NCBI RefSeq assembly: GCF_000718085.1
Contig: NZ_JOEC01000002.1
Coordinates: 496,001 to 560,000 of the forward strand
Length of the DNA stretch: 64,000 bases
Direction: 5' to 3'
Origin: Mycetocola saprophilus
Lineage (GTDB): Bacteria > Actinomycetota > Actinomycetes > Actinomycetales > Microbacteriaceae
In this document: in pieces, positions 43,961-53,070 of the stretch
How the letters are laid out: each line of letters starts with the position of its first letter
Position numbering within the stretch: position 1 is the stretch's first letter
The notes under the pieces: model-generated
Databases searched by the model: none
Told to the model about the DNA's origin: nothing
The model's input: only the letters and a program-made list of their open reading frames with translations
Translations under genes and position numbers: made by a program

Positions 43961-46648
43961 GTGGAGGGAAAATTCGACGGGGTCTGGCGGGAATCGCCGT
44001 GGTTTCTCACCACGCCTCCGAAACCGCGCAGCGACGCTCCGGCACGCGCCCGGGTGTCGCGTCTGATCGATGAGGCCGTGGCCGAGGTCCCCCTGGTACT
44101 GGTGCTTGCGCCACCCGGGTATGGGAAAACCGGGGCGCTGGCGGCCTGGGCACTCACCCGGCTCGAGGCAACCGCCTGGCTCACCCTGACCCGCAGCCTT
44201 ATGGATCCGCGCGGCCTGGTGGGCGGTATCCTCTCGGCGCTGACCCGCGGCGACCGGAGCCCCGGAGCCGCGACCGCACGGGCGGGCGTGAGTGCGCTGC
44301 TGGGGCGCGATGCCGACCCGCTGCGTGCGGCCGACCTCCTCCTGACCTTCCTCGCCGAGCGCGACCGAGACGCCCCCGCGTTGACCCTGGTCATTGATGA
44401 TGCGCACCTGATTGCGGATCCGGCGAGCGTGGAAATCCTTGAGCACCTAACCCGGCACGGTACCGAAGCGGGCCTGACCCTGGTCCTAGCGGGCCAGGGC
44501 GGCCTTGAGCGTCTGCTGAGCCGGGCTCGGGCCTATGGGCGCTCGCGCACCCTCGGCGCCGAGGACCTGTCGATGCGTGCGCCGGAGATCGCCCAGAGCG
44601 CTCAACACGCGGGCCTCGGCATCACCGAAGCCGAGGCCGCCGGAATTCAGGTCCGGACCCAGGGGTGGCCGATCGCGGTCCACCTGGAGCTGATCGGTCG
44701 ACACACCGCCGGGGAACGGGTGAGCCTGGCCGCCACCGAGCCGGTCCTGACCGACTATGTGACCGGCCTGATCCTGGGATCGGTCCGGCCGGAGCTGGCC
44801 GAGTTCATGCTGCGGGTGACCACGTGCGACCGGGTGAGTGCGCGGCTGGCCGAGGAACTCTCCGGACGTGCCGACAGCGCCACGCTGCTGGCCGAGTGTG
44901 AGCGGGCGGGCCTGTTTCTCACCCGCTTCGTGGATGGCGAAAACAGCGTCTACCGGTGGCACGACGTGTTCGCCCGGCACTGCCGGATCGCGCTGCGCCG
45001 CGATCATCCGGCGCTCGCGGTGACCCTCGACTCGATTGCCGCCCGGGAACTCGCCACCGACTATCCGATCGAGGCGAGCGGGCACGCCCTGCGTGCCGGA
45101 CAGCCCGAAACCGCGGTGGAGATTCTGCGGTCCAGCTGGCTCCGGCTGGTCCTGGAATCCGGGGCCGAGACCCTGCGCGAACGCTGTGTGACCCTGCCCG
45201 ATGCCTGGCCGGATGATCCCGAAATTCTGCTGATGCGTGCGTGCGCCCTCGACGCCCTGGGGGATCCTCCCGGTGCCGCAAGCCTCGCCGCCCGTGCCCA
45301 GGCGCGGCACCTCCGTGACCGAGCCGCCGGAGAGGAAACCCGGGTTCTCGCCGCGCTGATCCTCGCCTCCGAATGGGGCGAACTCGCCGCGGCCGCCGAC
45401 CGGATGCGCGAGCTGATCGAATCCGGAATCCGCCTGCACACGCCCTACGCCTATCTGCTGTTTGTCCTGGGCCTGGCCGAAACCAGGCTGCGTCGCAATC
45501 CCGCCGAAACCATGCGGCTGCTGCGGGCCGCGGCGGGGGAGGCCAGGGCGTCGGGATTGACCGAGCTCACCCGATGGGCGCTGATCAACCTGCGCTTCGC
45601 GTGCGTCTATGGCGGACAATTCCGTGCCGCCGACGCGCTGGCTGAGGAGATTACGGCACATGTCCGCGACCATCACGGGGCGGATGAACCGCGCCCGGCC
45701 GATGCACCGGGTGGGAATCACCCCACCCTGGCCTTCGAGCGGGATGAACCGGGGCACCCCCACGTGGACGGCGGCATCGATCGTTTCGCCACCGGCTTTA
45801 CCCACTTCTGGCGGGGTGATCGTGCGGAGACTCGGAGAGCCTTTGAGACGGTGATCATCCGGGATACCTCGGCCACGTCCTTCGCCGGCGTCGCCCGGGT
45901 ACTGCTGGCGGTGTTGGCCGCAGAAACTCCGGATCCGGCGGCCTGGACCCGGGCCCGGCGTACTCTGACCGCGGTGGCCCCGCGGGAGTCCTACGGGGTG
46001 CCCTGGCCGCTCTACCGTGACCTGGGTGAGGCCGTGCTGGCCTTCGCCGCCGGGGACCGGACCGCCGCGCTTGAGCGGTTGGCCAGCCTGGACGGTCGCG
46101 AGGATGTGCCGATGTGTCAGGCGCTCGCCGCCGAGGTGTATCGCCGAGCCGGGGAACCCGAGCGCGCGCTCGGGGCGCTGGCCCTGATCGGTCCGGATAA
46201 CCGGGGGTCCTATCTGCGGGTGAGTGCCCTGGTGACCTCGGCATTGATTCTCGCCGCCCGCGACGATCACGCGGGTGCCCACGACCGGCTGGAACGCGCA
46301 CTGGATGCGGCCGTCCCGCAGGGCATTCGCCGCCCGTTTCTCGCCGAGGACCCCGACCTGCTGGGGCTCCTTGAGGCGCACGGCCGCTGGGGGAGCGCGC
46401 ATGAGGGGTTCCTGGCGAGCCTGGATACACATCCGCGGGGAATTACCGCGCCCGGCACGACCCTCTCGGCACGTGAGCGGGAGATCCTGGGGTTTCTGCG
46501 GACCACGCTGACGGCCGAGGAGATCGCTCGCGAACTGCACGTCTCGGTGAATACCGTGCGCACCCATCAGCGGGCGATCTATCGCAAGCTCGGGGTGACC
46601 ACCAGACGGGACGCGGTGCGGCTGCGCGACCTCACCAACCGTGGATGA
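43961..46648 (+). CDS. MalT-like LuxR family ATP-dependent transcriptional regulator (LAL type)
   Basis: A 895-residue regulator. An N-terminal STAND-type NTPase has Walker A LAPPGYGKTGA at about 50-57 and Walker B LVIDDAHLI near 144-149. The middle (about 390-800) is helical TPR-like repeats that usually sense an inducer. The C-terminal LuxR helix-turn-helix (about 835-890) is LSAREREILGFLRTTLTAEEIARELHVSVNTVRTH. This is the layout of MalT, where ATP and a ligand trigger oligomerisation on spaced direct repeats. The start is the GTG at 43961, preceded by TATGCT with 6-nt spacing; the upstream part of the frame belongs to the guaB remnant. The target is not known. A pair of 15-bp direct repeats upstream of the DUF1254 genes, 0.9 kb away, is one candidate. 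Confidence 0.9.
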   Translation: MEGKFDGVWRESPWFLTTPPKPRSDAPARARVSRLIDEAVAEVPLVLVLAPPGYGKTGALAAWALTRLEATAWLTLTRSLMDPRGLVGGILSALTRGDRSPGAATARAGVSALLGRDADPLRAADLLLTFLAERDRDAPALTLVIDDAHLIADPASVEILEHLTRHGTEAGLTLVLAGQGGLERLLSRARAYGRSRTLGAEDLSMRAPEIAQSAQHAGLGITEAEAAGIQVRTQGWPIAVHLELIGRHTAGERVSLAATEPVLTDYVTGLILGSVRPELAEFMLRVTTCDRVSARLAEELSGRADSATLLAECERAGLFLTRFVDGENSVYRWHDVFARHCRIALRRDHPALAVTLDSIAARELATDYPIEASGHALRAGQPETAVEILRSSWLRLVLESGAETLRERCVTLPDAWPDDPEILLMRACALDALGDPPGAASLAARAQARHLRDRAAGEETRVLAALILASEWGELAAAADRMRELIESGIRLHTPYAYLLFVLGLAETRLRRNPAETMRLLRAAAGEARASGLTELTRWALINLRFACVYGGQFRAADALAEEITAHVRDHHGADEPRPADAPGGNHPTLAFERDEPGHPHVDGGIDRFATGFTHFWRGDRAETRRAFETVIIRDTSATSFAGVARVLLAVLAAETPDPAAWTRARRTLTAVAPRESYGVPWPLYRDLGEAVLAFAAGDRTAALERLASLDGREDVPMCQALAAEVYRRAGEPERALGALALIGPDNRGSYLRVSALVTSALILAARDDHAGAHDRLERALDAAVPQGIRRPFLAEDPDLLGLLEAHGRWGSAHEGFLASLDTHPRGITAPGTTLSAREREILGFLRTTLTAEEIARELHVSVNTVRTHQRAIYRKLGVTTRRDAVRLRDLTNRG

Positions 46649-46712
46649 TTCCCGCGGCCGAGGCTAGCCGCCAACACCGTTCGTGGACGAGGGTAAAGGG
46701 GATCCGGTCGGC

Positions 46713-47387
46713 CTAGGAGAAACTGGCGATGCCCTTGCCCAGCAACACGAACGCGAACACCAGCAGCAGCGTGGCCATGATCGCCGCGTTGTTCTGGGTG
46801 AGCCAGATGCGCAGCTGCTCCAGCGTCCCGGCCAGCCGGTTCGCGGCAAACAGGTATCCCACCACGGGGAGCAGGATGGTCAGCGATCCGATCACCGTGA
46901 GGACCACCACCGCGGTGACCACCTCGCCCGTGCTCAGCGCTCCGGCGGTGCCGATCGCGAGCCCGGCCGAGAGCACAAGCACCAGGTTTTTGGGATTCAC
47001 CGCCAGGATCGCGCCCAGGAGCACCGCCCGCAGCACCCCGAGACCGTTGATCGAGTCCATCCAGCGGGGCAGGGCTGCACTCTCCCCGGGGGCCGGACGC
47101 GACTTCCAGCGTCGGATCGCCAGCAGGAATAGCGCGAGCGCCAGCACAATCTTGATCACGCCGATGATCGGACGCGGACCCTCCTGGTCCGCCTGCGGCA
47201 GCACCGAGGACAGCGCGGTGGCCGCGGTCAGGATGACCGCCAGCCCCAGAATCCACCCCAGTAGGAACGCCGGGGCGGTCGCCCGGGCTCGCGGGGAGAG
47301 CAGCATCAGGATGGCCGCGATGATCGGGACCGGGCTGAGTGCCACACCGATCATGAGGGGGAGTCCATCGCCCAGGGCATCGCCCAT
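46713..47387 (-). CDS. GAP family membrane protein
   Basis: A 224-residue membrane protein with about six helices, of the GAP (Sap, sulfolipid-1-addressing protein) family in the LysE-like transporter group. The N-terminus GDGLPLMIGVALSPVPIIAAILMLL has the family's conserved Pro-rich first helix. ILAVNPKNLVLVLSAGLAIG has the conserved NPKN in the middle. In mycobacteria a relative takes part in moving glycolipid precursors, but here the cargo is unknown. The ATG at 47387 follows AAAGGAC. The longer frame upstream has no family sequence. It is convergent with the LuxR gene and divergent from the DUF1254 pair. Confidence 0.8.
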   Translation of the reverse strand: MGDALGDGLPLMIGVALSPVPIIAAILMLLSPRARATAPAFLLGWILGLAVILTAATALSSVLPQADQEGPRPIIGVIKIVLALALFLLAIRRWKSRPAPGESAALPRWMDSINGLGVLRAVLLGAILAVNPKNLVLVLSAGLAIGTAGALSTGEVVTAVVVLTVIGSLTILLPVVGYLFAANRLAGTLEQLRIWLTQNNAAIMATLLLVFAFVLLGKGIASFS

Positions 47388-47503
47388 GTTGTGGTGTCCT
47401 TTCGGCCGTGCCGCGATCTCCGACCGAATCGCGATTCGGAACCAACCTAGGCGGGCGGGCACCCCGCGTCCACCCCCCATCACCTTTTTCATCCACCATG
47501 CAT

Positions 47504-47537
47504 GAGACCCACGTCAGTGTTTGATACCCACATCAGT
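47504..47537. repeat. Two 15-bp direct repeats upstream of the DUF1254 operon
   Basis: GAGACCCACGTCAGT (47504-47518) and GATACCCACATCAGT (47523-47537) match at 13 of 15 positions with a 19-bp period, close to two helical turns. They end 23 nt before the start at 47561. This spacing suits an activator or repressor that binds direct repeats. Confidence 0.5.
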
Positions 47538-47560
47538 AATCGAGACCGAGAAAGAAGACC

Positions 47561-48517
47561 ATGACCGCGACCCGGGTAACCGTCGATAATTTTGTTCGTG
47601 CCGAATCCAACCGGATGTTCGCCGCGCTGCTGGCTGGGACGCCGGGGGTGGGACACTGGGTGCACCACCGTGCCCCGTCCGCGCTGGATGACCAGCGGGT
47701 CATTCGCCAGAACCGCGACACCCTCTACAGCTCGATCATCCTGGACGTGAGCGCCGGGGCCACCCTGACCCTGCCCGATGCGGGCGGGCGCTACCTGTCG
47801 GCCGCGCTGATCAGCCAGGACCAGTACACGCCCCGGGTATTCCACGAGGCGGGAACCCATGAGATTACCCGCGCCGAGGTGGGCACCGACTATGCGCTGG
47901 TGGCCGTCCGGGTACTGGTGGACCCCGAAGACCCCGCGGATGTGGCCGAGGCCAACCGGGTGCAGGACGGATTCGCGGCGAGTGCCGGGGCCGCGCGGGC
48001 GTTTGAGCTGCCCGACTACGAGCCCGAATCCCTGACTCGGACCCGCGATGCGCTGCTGGAATTGGGGCGCGGATTTGCCGGATTCGATGGCGCCTTTGGT
48101 CCGCGCGACGAGGTGGATCCGATTCGTCACCTGATCGGCGCCGCCACCGGCTGGGGAGGCCTGCCCGAGAGCGAGGCCTTCTACATCAACGTGGACGATT
48201 CCCTGCCGCTGGCCGGCTACGAACTGACCCTGCGCGATGTTCCCGTGGACGCGTTCTGGTCGGTCTCGCTGTACAACGCCGAGGGCTACTTTGAACCCAT
48301 CGAGGGAACCCTGACCAGCGTCAACAGCGTGACCGGGGAGGCAAACCCCGATGGTTCGGTTACCGTCCGCTTTGCCCCGGCCGCCACGGGCGCCCCCAAC
48401 GAGCTGGGCATCATGCCCGGCTGGAACTACCTGGTGCGCTTCTATCAGCCGCGCCCCGAGATCGTGGACGGCACCTGGGTGCTGCCCGCCCCGACCCGCA
48501 CGGAGTCCGCAGCATGA
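47561..48517 (+). CDS. DUF1254/DUF1214 domain protein (short)
   Basis: A 318-residue protein of unknown function. The N-terminal half resembles DUF1254 (DTLYSSIILDVSAGATLTLPDAGGRYLSAALISQD), and the C-terminal half DUF1214 (VPVDAFWSVSLYNAEGYFEP, then GIMPGWNYLVRFYQPRPEIVDGTW). It has no signal peptide, whereas many relatives are exported. The ATG follows GAAAGAAGA. It overlaps the next gene by 4 nt (ATGA, 48514-48517), and that gene has the same two domains in full, so the two products may act as a pair. Direct repeats lie upstream. Confidence 0.75.
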   Translation: MTATRVTVDNFVRAESNRMFAALLAGTPGVGHWVHHRAPSALDDQRVIRQNRDTLYSSIILDVSAGATLTLPDAGGRYLSAALISQDQYTPRVFHEAGTHEITRAEVGTDYALVAVRVLVDPEDPADVAEANRVQDGFAASAGAARAFELPDYEPESLTRTRDALLELGRGFAGFDGAFGPRDEVDPIRHLIGAATGWGGLPESEAFYINVDDSLPLAGYELTLRDVPVDAFWSVSLYNAEGYFEPIEGTLTSVNSVTGEANPDGSVTVRFAPAATGAPNELGIMPGWNYLVRFYQPRPEIVDGTWVLPAPTRTESAA

Positions 48518-49872
48518 GCACCGAACCTCGCCCCAGCGCCTATCTGTTCCACTACCCGCTGGTGGAAAACCTGCGTCAGGTGACCCGCTATCTGACCACC
48601 GGCATCGGGTCCAATCCCGCCGCCCAGGCCAACACCTTCTCCCATGCCCGCACCCTCGCCGGGCCGCAGGACACGTTTGTCACGATCAACAACGACACCG
48701 TCTATTCGATGGCGCAGCTGGACCTCTCGGTCGGGCCGGTCCGACTGGACACCCCCGAATTCGGTGAGCGCTATTTTGTGCTGCAGTTTGTGGACGCCTG
48801 GACCAACAACATCGCCTATGTGGGGACCCGGGCCACCGGTAACGCCGCCGGATCCTTTTTGATTGTGCCCCCGGGATGGAGCGGGGAGAGCGACCTGCCC
48901 CTCATCCGCGCCTCGACCGATATCATCTCGATCGTGGGACGGTTTGCGTGCACCGGGCCCGCGGATCTGCCCGCGGTGCACCGGCTGCAGGACGCGACGC
49001 TGCTGACCCCGCTGGATCCGGACGCGAGTGGACGGGGCATCCCCGAGGTCGCGGCAACGGTAAGACGTGCCGAACCCGAAGCCGAAGCGGAGGCTGCGAC
49101 CGACACCGAACCGGGGGCTGAGGCCCAGGATGCAGCCCGAGCCGCGGCCGATGCCGAGGCCGCACTGTTCTGGCGTCAGGCCGCGGCCTGGGCCGCCCGC
49201 TTCCCGGTGTCCGAGGCCGATGCGGCGCTCGCCGCCGAGTATCCGATCCCCACCCCGGACCGGTATACCGAGACCTTCACCCAGGGGGTCGCCGACCTGG
49301 AACTCGCCACCACCACGGGGGATTCACCGTTCTTCAACGGCTGGGGTGTGGGCATGCACCTGTTTGACTACAACGTGCACGTGCTGGGTCTTGGCACCGT
49401 CGCGGAGCCGCGCTGGCTGACCACCGATCCTGATCGCCGCGTCCTCGACCGGGCGATCAGTTGCCGGCTGGGCCTGTGGGGTAATCACGCCTATGAGGCC
49501 GTGTATGCCCAGGCATTCACCGACATCACCGGGGCACCACTCGTGGGGGAATCCACGTATCGGATCCACTTCCCGGGTCGCCCGCCGGTCGGCGCATTCT
49601 GGTCGATCACCCTGTACGACATTCCCCGCTACTACCTGGTGGACAACCCGATCGACCGCTACTCGATCGGCGATCGCACGGCGGGGCTGCACGTTGGACC
49701 GGACGGATCGCTGGACGTGATCCTCTCCCATGTCGAACCCACCGATCCCGAGGCGCGTGCCAACTGGCTCCCCACCCCGGCGGAACGGTTCCGGCTGGTG
49801 ATGCGCTTCTATATTCCGGGCAGCGAGATCCTCGACGAAACCTATGCCTATCCCGAGATACGGGCGCTCTAA
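48514..49872 (+). CDS. DUF1254/DUF1214 domain protein (long)
   Basis: A 452-residue protein of unknown function. DUF1254 covers about 10-165, with FVTINNDTVYSMAQLDLSVGPV, YFVLQFVDAWTNNIAYVGTR and FLIVPPGWSG. DUF1214 covers about 345-450, with VGAFWSITLYDIPRYYLVDN and a C-terminal LVMRFYIPGSEILDETY. Between the two domains, residues about 182-215 are an Ala/Glu-rich low-complexity stretch (EPEAEAEAATDTEPGAEA), which looks like a helical spacer not normally part of the family. It overlaps the preceding gene by 4 nt. A strong bidirectional terminator follows. Confidence 0.82.
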   Translation: MSTEPRPSAYLFHYPLVENLRQVTRYLTTGIGSNPAAQANTFSHARTLAGPQDTFVTINNDTVYSMAQLDLSVGPVRLDTPEFGERYFVLQFVDAWTNNIAYVGTRATGNAAGSFLIVPPGWSGESDLPLIRASTDIISIVGRFACTGPADLPAVHRLQDATLLTPLDPDASGRGIPEVAATVRRAEPEAEAEAATDTEPGAEAQDAARAAADAEAALFWRQAAAWAARFPVSEADAALAAEYPIPTPDRYTETFTQGVADLELATTTGDSPFFNGWGVGMHLFDYNVHVLGLGTVAEPRWLTTDPDRRVLDRAISCRLGLWGNHAYEAVYAQAFTDITGAPLVGESTYRIHFPGRPPVGAFWSITLYDIPRYYLVDNPIDRYSIGDRTAGLHVGPDGSLDVILSHVEPTDPEARANWLPTPAERFRLVMRFYIPGSEILDETYAYPEIRAL

Positions 49873-49874
49873 AC

Positions 49875-49918
49875 CCAAAAGGCGGGCCGGTGATCACGAT
49901 CACCGGCCCGCCTTTTGG
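49875..49918. terminator. Bidirectional terminator between DUF1254 and hmp
   Basis: A perfect 20-bp stem (49875-49894 with 49899-49918) with flanking AAAA and TTTT inside the stem. The core GGGCCGGTGATC is shared with the terminator at 43839-43871. Confidence 0.9.
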
Positions 49919-49921
49919 CGG

Positions 49922-51103
49922 CTAGTCGACCTGCGGCAGCCACACGTCGGGGCCGAAGATTTCGTAGTGCACCCGGCTGGCGGGCAGGCCCAGGGCCAGC
50001 GCCTGCTCGCGGATGCGGCGCATGAAGGGCTGCGGTCCACAGACAAACAGCTCGGCATCGGCGGGAATGTTGTGGTCGGCCAGTTCGATGGCGAGGCCGC
50101 TGCCCTCGCCCAGCCAGGTGTGCACGCTGGCACCGGGCAAACGGGCGATGTCGGTCATCATCTGATCGCGCAGCGCCCACACCTCGGGGGAGATATCGGT
50201 GTGCAGCACGTGGACGCGTCGGGGGGATTTCGCCAGGGCCAGGGTGCGCAGCATCGAGGCGCTGGGGGTTGAACCGATGCCCGCGGAGACCAGGATCAAC
50301 GGGTGATCACCCGCGGGGAGGACCACGTCGCCGTAGGGGTTGGAGAGCTCCACCACGCTCCCCACGGGCATCCGGTCCTGAAGGATCGGGGAGACGGCAC
50401 CGTCGTCGCGGCGTCGGCTGGTGATGCGTCGCTCGGCCCCGCCGGGGCTGGTCAGGGTGAACTGCCGGGCCTGGTGAATGCCCGAGTCCAGGAGCACCTT
50501 GACGCTGACGTACTGGCCGGGTCGGGCCGGGGTAATCGGGGTGTCATCGGCCGGGGTGAAGGTGATGTTGACGGCGTTGCCTACCTCGATCCGCTCGGAG
50601 ATTGTCCACGGCATCCACACCCGATCATTCGCCTGGCTCGCGTAGAGATCGCGTTCGAGCTTGATCAGGGCGTGAGCCATCAGCCAGTACACCTCGCTCC
50701 AGGCGGCGGCGATCGGCGCGGTGATGGCCTCGCCGAGGTCGGCGGCGATGGCATCAAACAGGTGGGTGTAGACGATGTCGTACTGGTCGGGGGTGACCCC
50801 CAGCGAGGCGTGGCGGTGGGCGATGCGCGAGAGCAGGGCCTCGGGGTAGGTGCCCGGGTTGTTCAGGAGGTGGGTGGCAAACACGGCGATGCTCCCGGCG
50901 AGGGCCCGCGGCTGCTCCCCGGTGCCCTGATTTGCGGTGTTGAACATGCCGTCGAGCAGCTCGGGGTGGGCGGCGAACATGCGCTGGTAGAACGCGGGGG
51001 TGATGAATTCGATCCGCTCGGCAATCAACGGCAGGGTCGCCTCGATCAGCGGACGGGAGGTGGAGGAGAGCAAGGTTTCCCTTTCGGTTGAAACGGGCAT
51101 CAT
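49922..51103 (-). CDS. hmp: Flavohemoglobin, nitric oxide dioxygenase
   Basis: Hmp turns nitric oxide and oxygen into nitrate using NAD(P)H. The 393 residues have an N-terminal globin (about 10-150) with ITPAFYQRMFAAHPELLDGMFN and the proximal His H98 in IAHRHASLGV. The FAD domain follows (about 160-270, RPGQYVSVKV and ARQFTLTS), and then the NAD domain (about 275-390, LVSAGIGSTPSASML and ELFVCGPQPFM). The start is one of two adjacent ATG codons at 51103 and 51100. There is no Shine-Dalgarno. A short upstream frame (MYALQMRK) ends in a TGA that overlaps the start, so coupling is possible. An NsrR-type palindrome lies 4 nt upstream, and the regulator gene is next upstream on the same strand. 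Confidence 0.95.
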   Translation of the reverse strand: MMPVSTERETLLSSTSRPLIEATLPLIAERIEFITPAFYQRMFAAHPELLDGMFNTANQGTGEQPRALAGSIAVFATHLLNNPGTYPEALLSRIAHRHASLGVTPDQYDIVYTHLFDAIAADLGEAITAPIAAAWSEVYWLMAHALIKLERDLYASQANDRVWMPWTISERIEVGNAVNITFTPADDTPITPARPGQYVSVKVLLDSGIHQARQFTLTSPGGAERRITSRRRDDGAVSPILQDRMPVGSVVELSNPYGDVVLPAGDHPLILVSAGIGSTPSASMLRTLALAKSPRRVHVLHTDISPEVWALRDQMMTDIARLPGASVHTWLGEGSGLAIELADHNIPADAELFVCGPQPFMRRIREQALALGLPASRVHYEIFGPDVWLPQVD

Positions 51104-51106
51104 TTG

Positions 51107-51121
51107 CGCATTTGTAATGCG
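51107..51121. promoter_or_regulatory. Probable NsrR operator of hmp
   Basis: CGCATT-TGT-AATGCG, a perfect 6-3-6 inverted repeat, fits the NsrR pattern of ATGCAT-type half sites. It lies 3 nt upstream of the first hmp ATG codon. Confidence 0.65.
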
Positions 51122-51230
51122 TACATGAGCAGCTTGCTGCCTCCCGGCATGGTTTTCGAGGGTGCTGGCGGATCCTGATGCCTGCGTTGGCGCACCAACT
51201 TGGACCAGGCGGTCCGGTTTGACGGCTGGC

Positions 51231-51683
51231 CTAGACGGGGGTGCACACGGGCGGCGGCGGAAAGACCAGCGCGATCTGCCGGGGCGTGGGCAAATCGACA
51301 ATCAGGTGGCGATCCAGCGACCGATAAAACGCCTCCCGGGCCTCGGCAAGGATGGTTTTCAGCGCACAGTCGGCGATCAGTGGGCAGCGATGACCGTCGG
51401 TGCTCACACACTCGGCCACGTCGGTGCGGGGATCGAGGCGGCGCAGGACCGCCCCCACGCTCGCGGCCCGCCCCGCGGCGGTCAGCTGGGCACCGCCGTA
51501 GCGACCGCGAGCCACCTCGACCAGGCCGAAATCGGAGAGCCGCGAGATGGCCTTACTCAGGTGGGTCACCGGTACCTCGATCACCTCGGCGACCTCGCGG
51601 GCCGTGCGGATCTCGCCGGGAGGCAGCGCCGCAAGCATGACCATCGCCCGCAGTGCGGCGTCGGCAAACATGCTGAGTTTCAT
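51231..51683 (-). CDS. nsrR: Rrf2 family nitric-oxide-sensing repressor (NsrR-like)
   Basis: A 150-residue Rrf2-type regulator. The winged helix has MKLSMFADAALRAMVMLAALPPGEIRTAREVAEVIEVPVTHLSKAI in outline. The C-terminal half carries three cysteines (CVSTDGHRCPLIADC), the ligand set for an iron-sulfur cluster that nitric oxide breaks. This is the NsrR spacing rather than IscR. It lies 127 nt upstream of hmp on the same strand, and an NsrR-type operator stands in front of hmp. The ATG at 51683 is preceded at 6 nt by TATGCT, so the message looks leaderless. Confidence 0.9.
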   Translation of the reverse strand: MKLSMFADAALRAMVMLAALPPGEIRTAREVAEVIEVPVTHLSKAISRLSDFGLVEVARGRYGGAQLTAAGRAASVGAVLRRLDPRTDVAECVSTDGHRCPLIADCALKTILAEAREAFYRSLDRHLIVDLPTPRQIALVFPPPPVCTPV

Positions 51684-51689
51684 GCCGTC

Positions 51690-51695
51690 AGCATA
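51690..51695 (-). promoter_or_regulatory. Putative -10 box (TATGCT) of nsrR
   Basis: On the minus strand TATGCT ends 6 nt before the ATG at 51683. Confidence 0.5.
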
Positions 51696-51777
51696 GGCAG
51701 CGTCCGGATCCTCCGGGCGGGACTGTCGGATACCGCATGCCGCGGCGTCCTATGGTCTCGGGGCGCGGAGGTGAGGA

Positions 51778-53070
51778 TTATCCGTGTGGCGGTCCGTCGA
51801 GTTCATCGGTGATGCGGGTGATCTCGCTCAGCACCCCGGCCCGCCGCGGCGAGCACGCGGGCAGCAGCTGGAGGCACATCCGCCACACCTCAAGATCATC
51901 GATTCCGTGCGGTCCACGGGCGAACTCCAGCAGGGGCTCCACCGCGGCACCCGCCAGCAGAGACTCGCGCAGCCGTTCCCGCACCTGGTCGCGGATGGTC
52001 AGGATCCCCGGGGCGCGCGAGGAGGGCAGCACATCTCCGGTTAGCGCGGCGAGTGCCTGCCGGTGAGCCCCGCGATCCAGCAGACACAGCACCCGGCGTA
52101 CGTCGCTGTCCAGCCCGGGGTCCAGGCGGTAGGGCCGGGTGCCCAGCGTGGTGACCCCCACCGAGGCGAGGACCCGGCGAAGCCTGACGATCTCGGCCCG
52201 CAGGGTGACCAGGGGCGCCTCGCGCTCATACAGCAGATCCGCCAGGCGTTCGGCGGTGAGTCCCTGCGGGTGCCAGGACAGCAGGGTCAGGATCTCGGCG
52301 TGCCGGGCGCTCAGCCGGGCCTCGCCGTCGGGGCCCCGCAGGATCCCCAGGTCCCGTCCCAGAACCTCCAGGCCAAGGGCGCGGGACGGCGTCGCGTCCG
52401 AGGACGGCACCCGAGCGTGAGCGCGCGGGGCTACATCCGCGGACAACCCCTCGGCCAGCAGTCGTGGCGTGCCGCCGCTCACACGCAGCCGGCGCACCAG
52501 GAGCTCCTGTTGCAGCGCATACGCGGTCGCGATCAGCAGGCGCTCGCCATGGGTGCGAATGTTCCCGGTGCGATCGGTCAGGTCCAGCACCCCGAGCACG
52601 GTGCCGGTTTCGGGATCGCGCAGCGGCACGGCCAGGCAGCTCCAGGACCGTGCCGACCAGGCAAAGTGTTCGCCGTGGTGCACCCGCACCGGACGTTCGA
52701 GCGCGAGCGCGGTGCCCGGGGCGCTGGTACCCATCGCGGCCTCGGACCAGTCGGTTCCCGGGAGGAAGGACATCGACTCGGCCGCGGCCCGCAGATCGTG
52801 GTCGCCCTCGACCCACAGCAGGGTCCCGTCGGCATCGCCGAGGGCCACCAGGGCGTCACCGTCGCGTGCATTTTCGCCCAGCAGGAGGGCTCGGGCGATC
52901 GGAATCAGGCCGGTGAGCGGGCTGGCCGCGCGTCGATCCCGCAGCTCGTCGGGGTCGAGTAGGCGGCGTCCGGGACCACCGGCCGGATCCACCCGGTGTG
53001 CGGCCGATCGGCTCCACGACTGGCGGACCAGCTCGCTCTGCCCGGGGGTGGAGGAAACCGTAGACCACAC
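51778..53070 (-). CDS. GAF domain transcriptional regulator, divergent from alcohol dehydrogenase
   Basis: A 430-residue protein. Residues about 50-195 form a GAF-type sensor (LVALGDADGTLLWVEGD, then SCLAVPLRDPETGTVLGVLDLTD). The middle (about 250-330) is a winged-helix-like region, LSARHAEILTLLSWHPQGLTAERLADLLY and LRAEIVRLRRVL, as in bacterial transcriptional-activator domains. The C-terminal 90 residues are helical. Regulators of this make-up often sit beside aldehyde and alcohol dehydrogenase genes in Actinobacteria, in line with adhP divergently next door. The GTG at 53070 is chosen for AAGGGA at good spacing; a longer frame to 53142 exists without one. It lacks a sigma-54 AAA domain. 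Confidence 0.78.
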   Translation of the reverse strand: MWSTVSSTPGQSELVRQSWSRSAAHRVDPAGGPGRRLLDPDELRDRRAASPLTGLIPIARALLLGENARDGDALVALGDADGTLLWVEGDHDLRAAAESMSFLPGTDWSEAAMGTSAPGTALALERPVRVHHGEHFAWSARSWSCLAVPLRDPETGTVLGVLDLTDRTGNIRTHGERLLIATAYALQQELLVRRLRVSGGTPRLLAEGLSADVAPRAHARVPSSDATPSRALGLEVLGRDLGILRGPDGEARLSARHAEILTLLSWHPQGLTAERLADLLYEREAPLVTLRAEIVRLRRVLASVGVTTLGTRPYRLDPGLDSDVRRVLCLLDRGAHRQALAALTGDVLPSSRAPGILTIRDQVRERLRESLLAGAAVEPLLEFARGPHGIDDLEVWRMCLQLLPACSPRRAGVLSEITRITDELDGPPHG

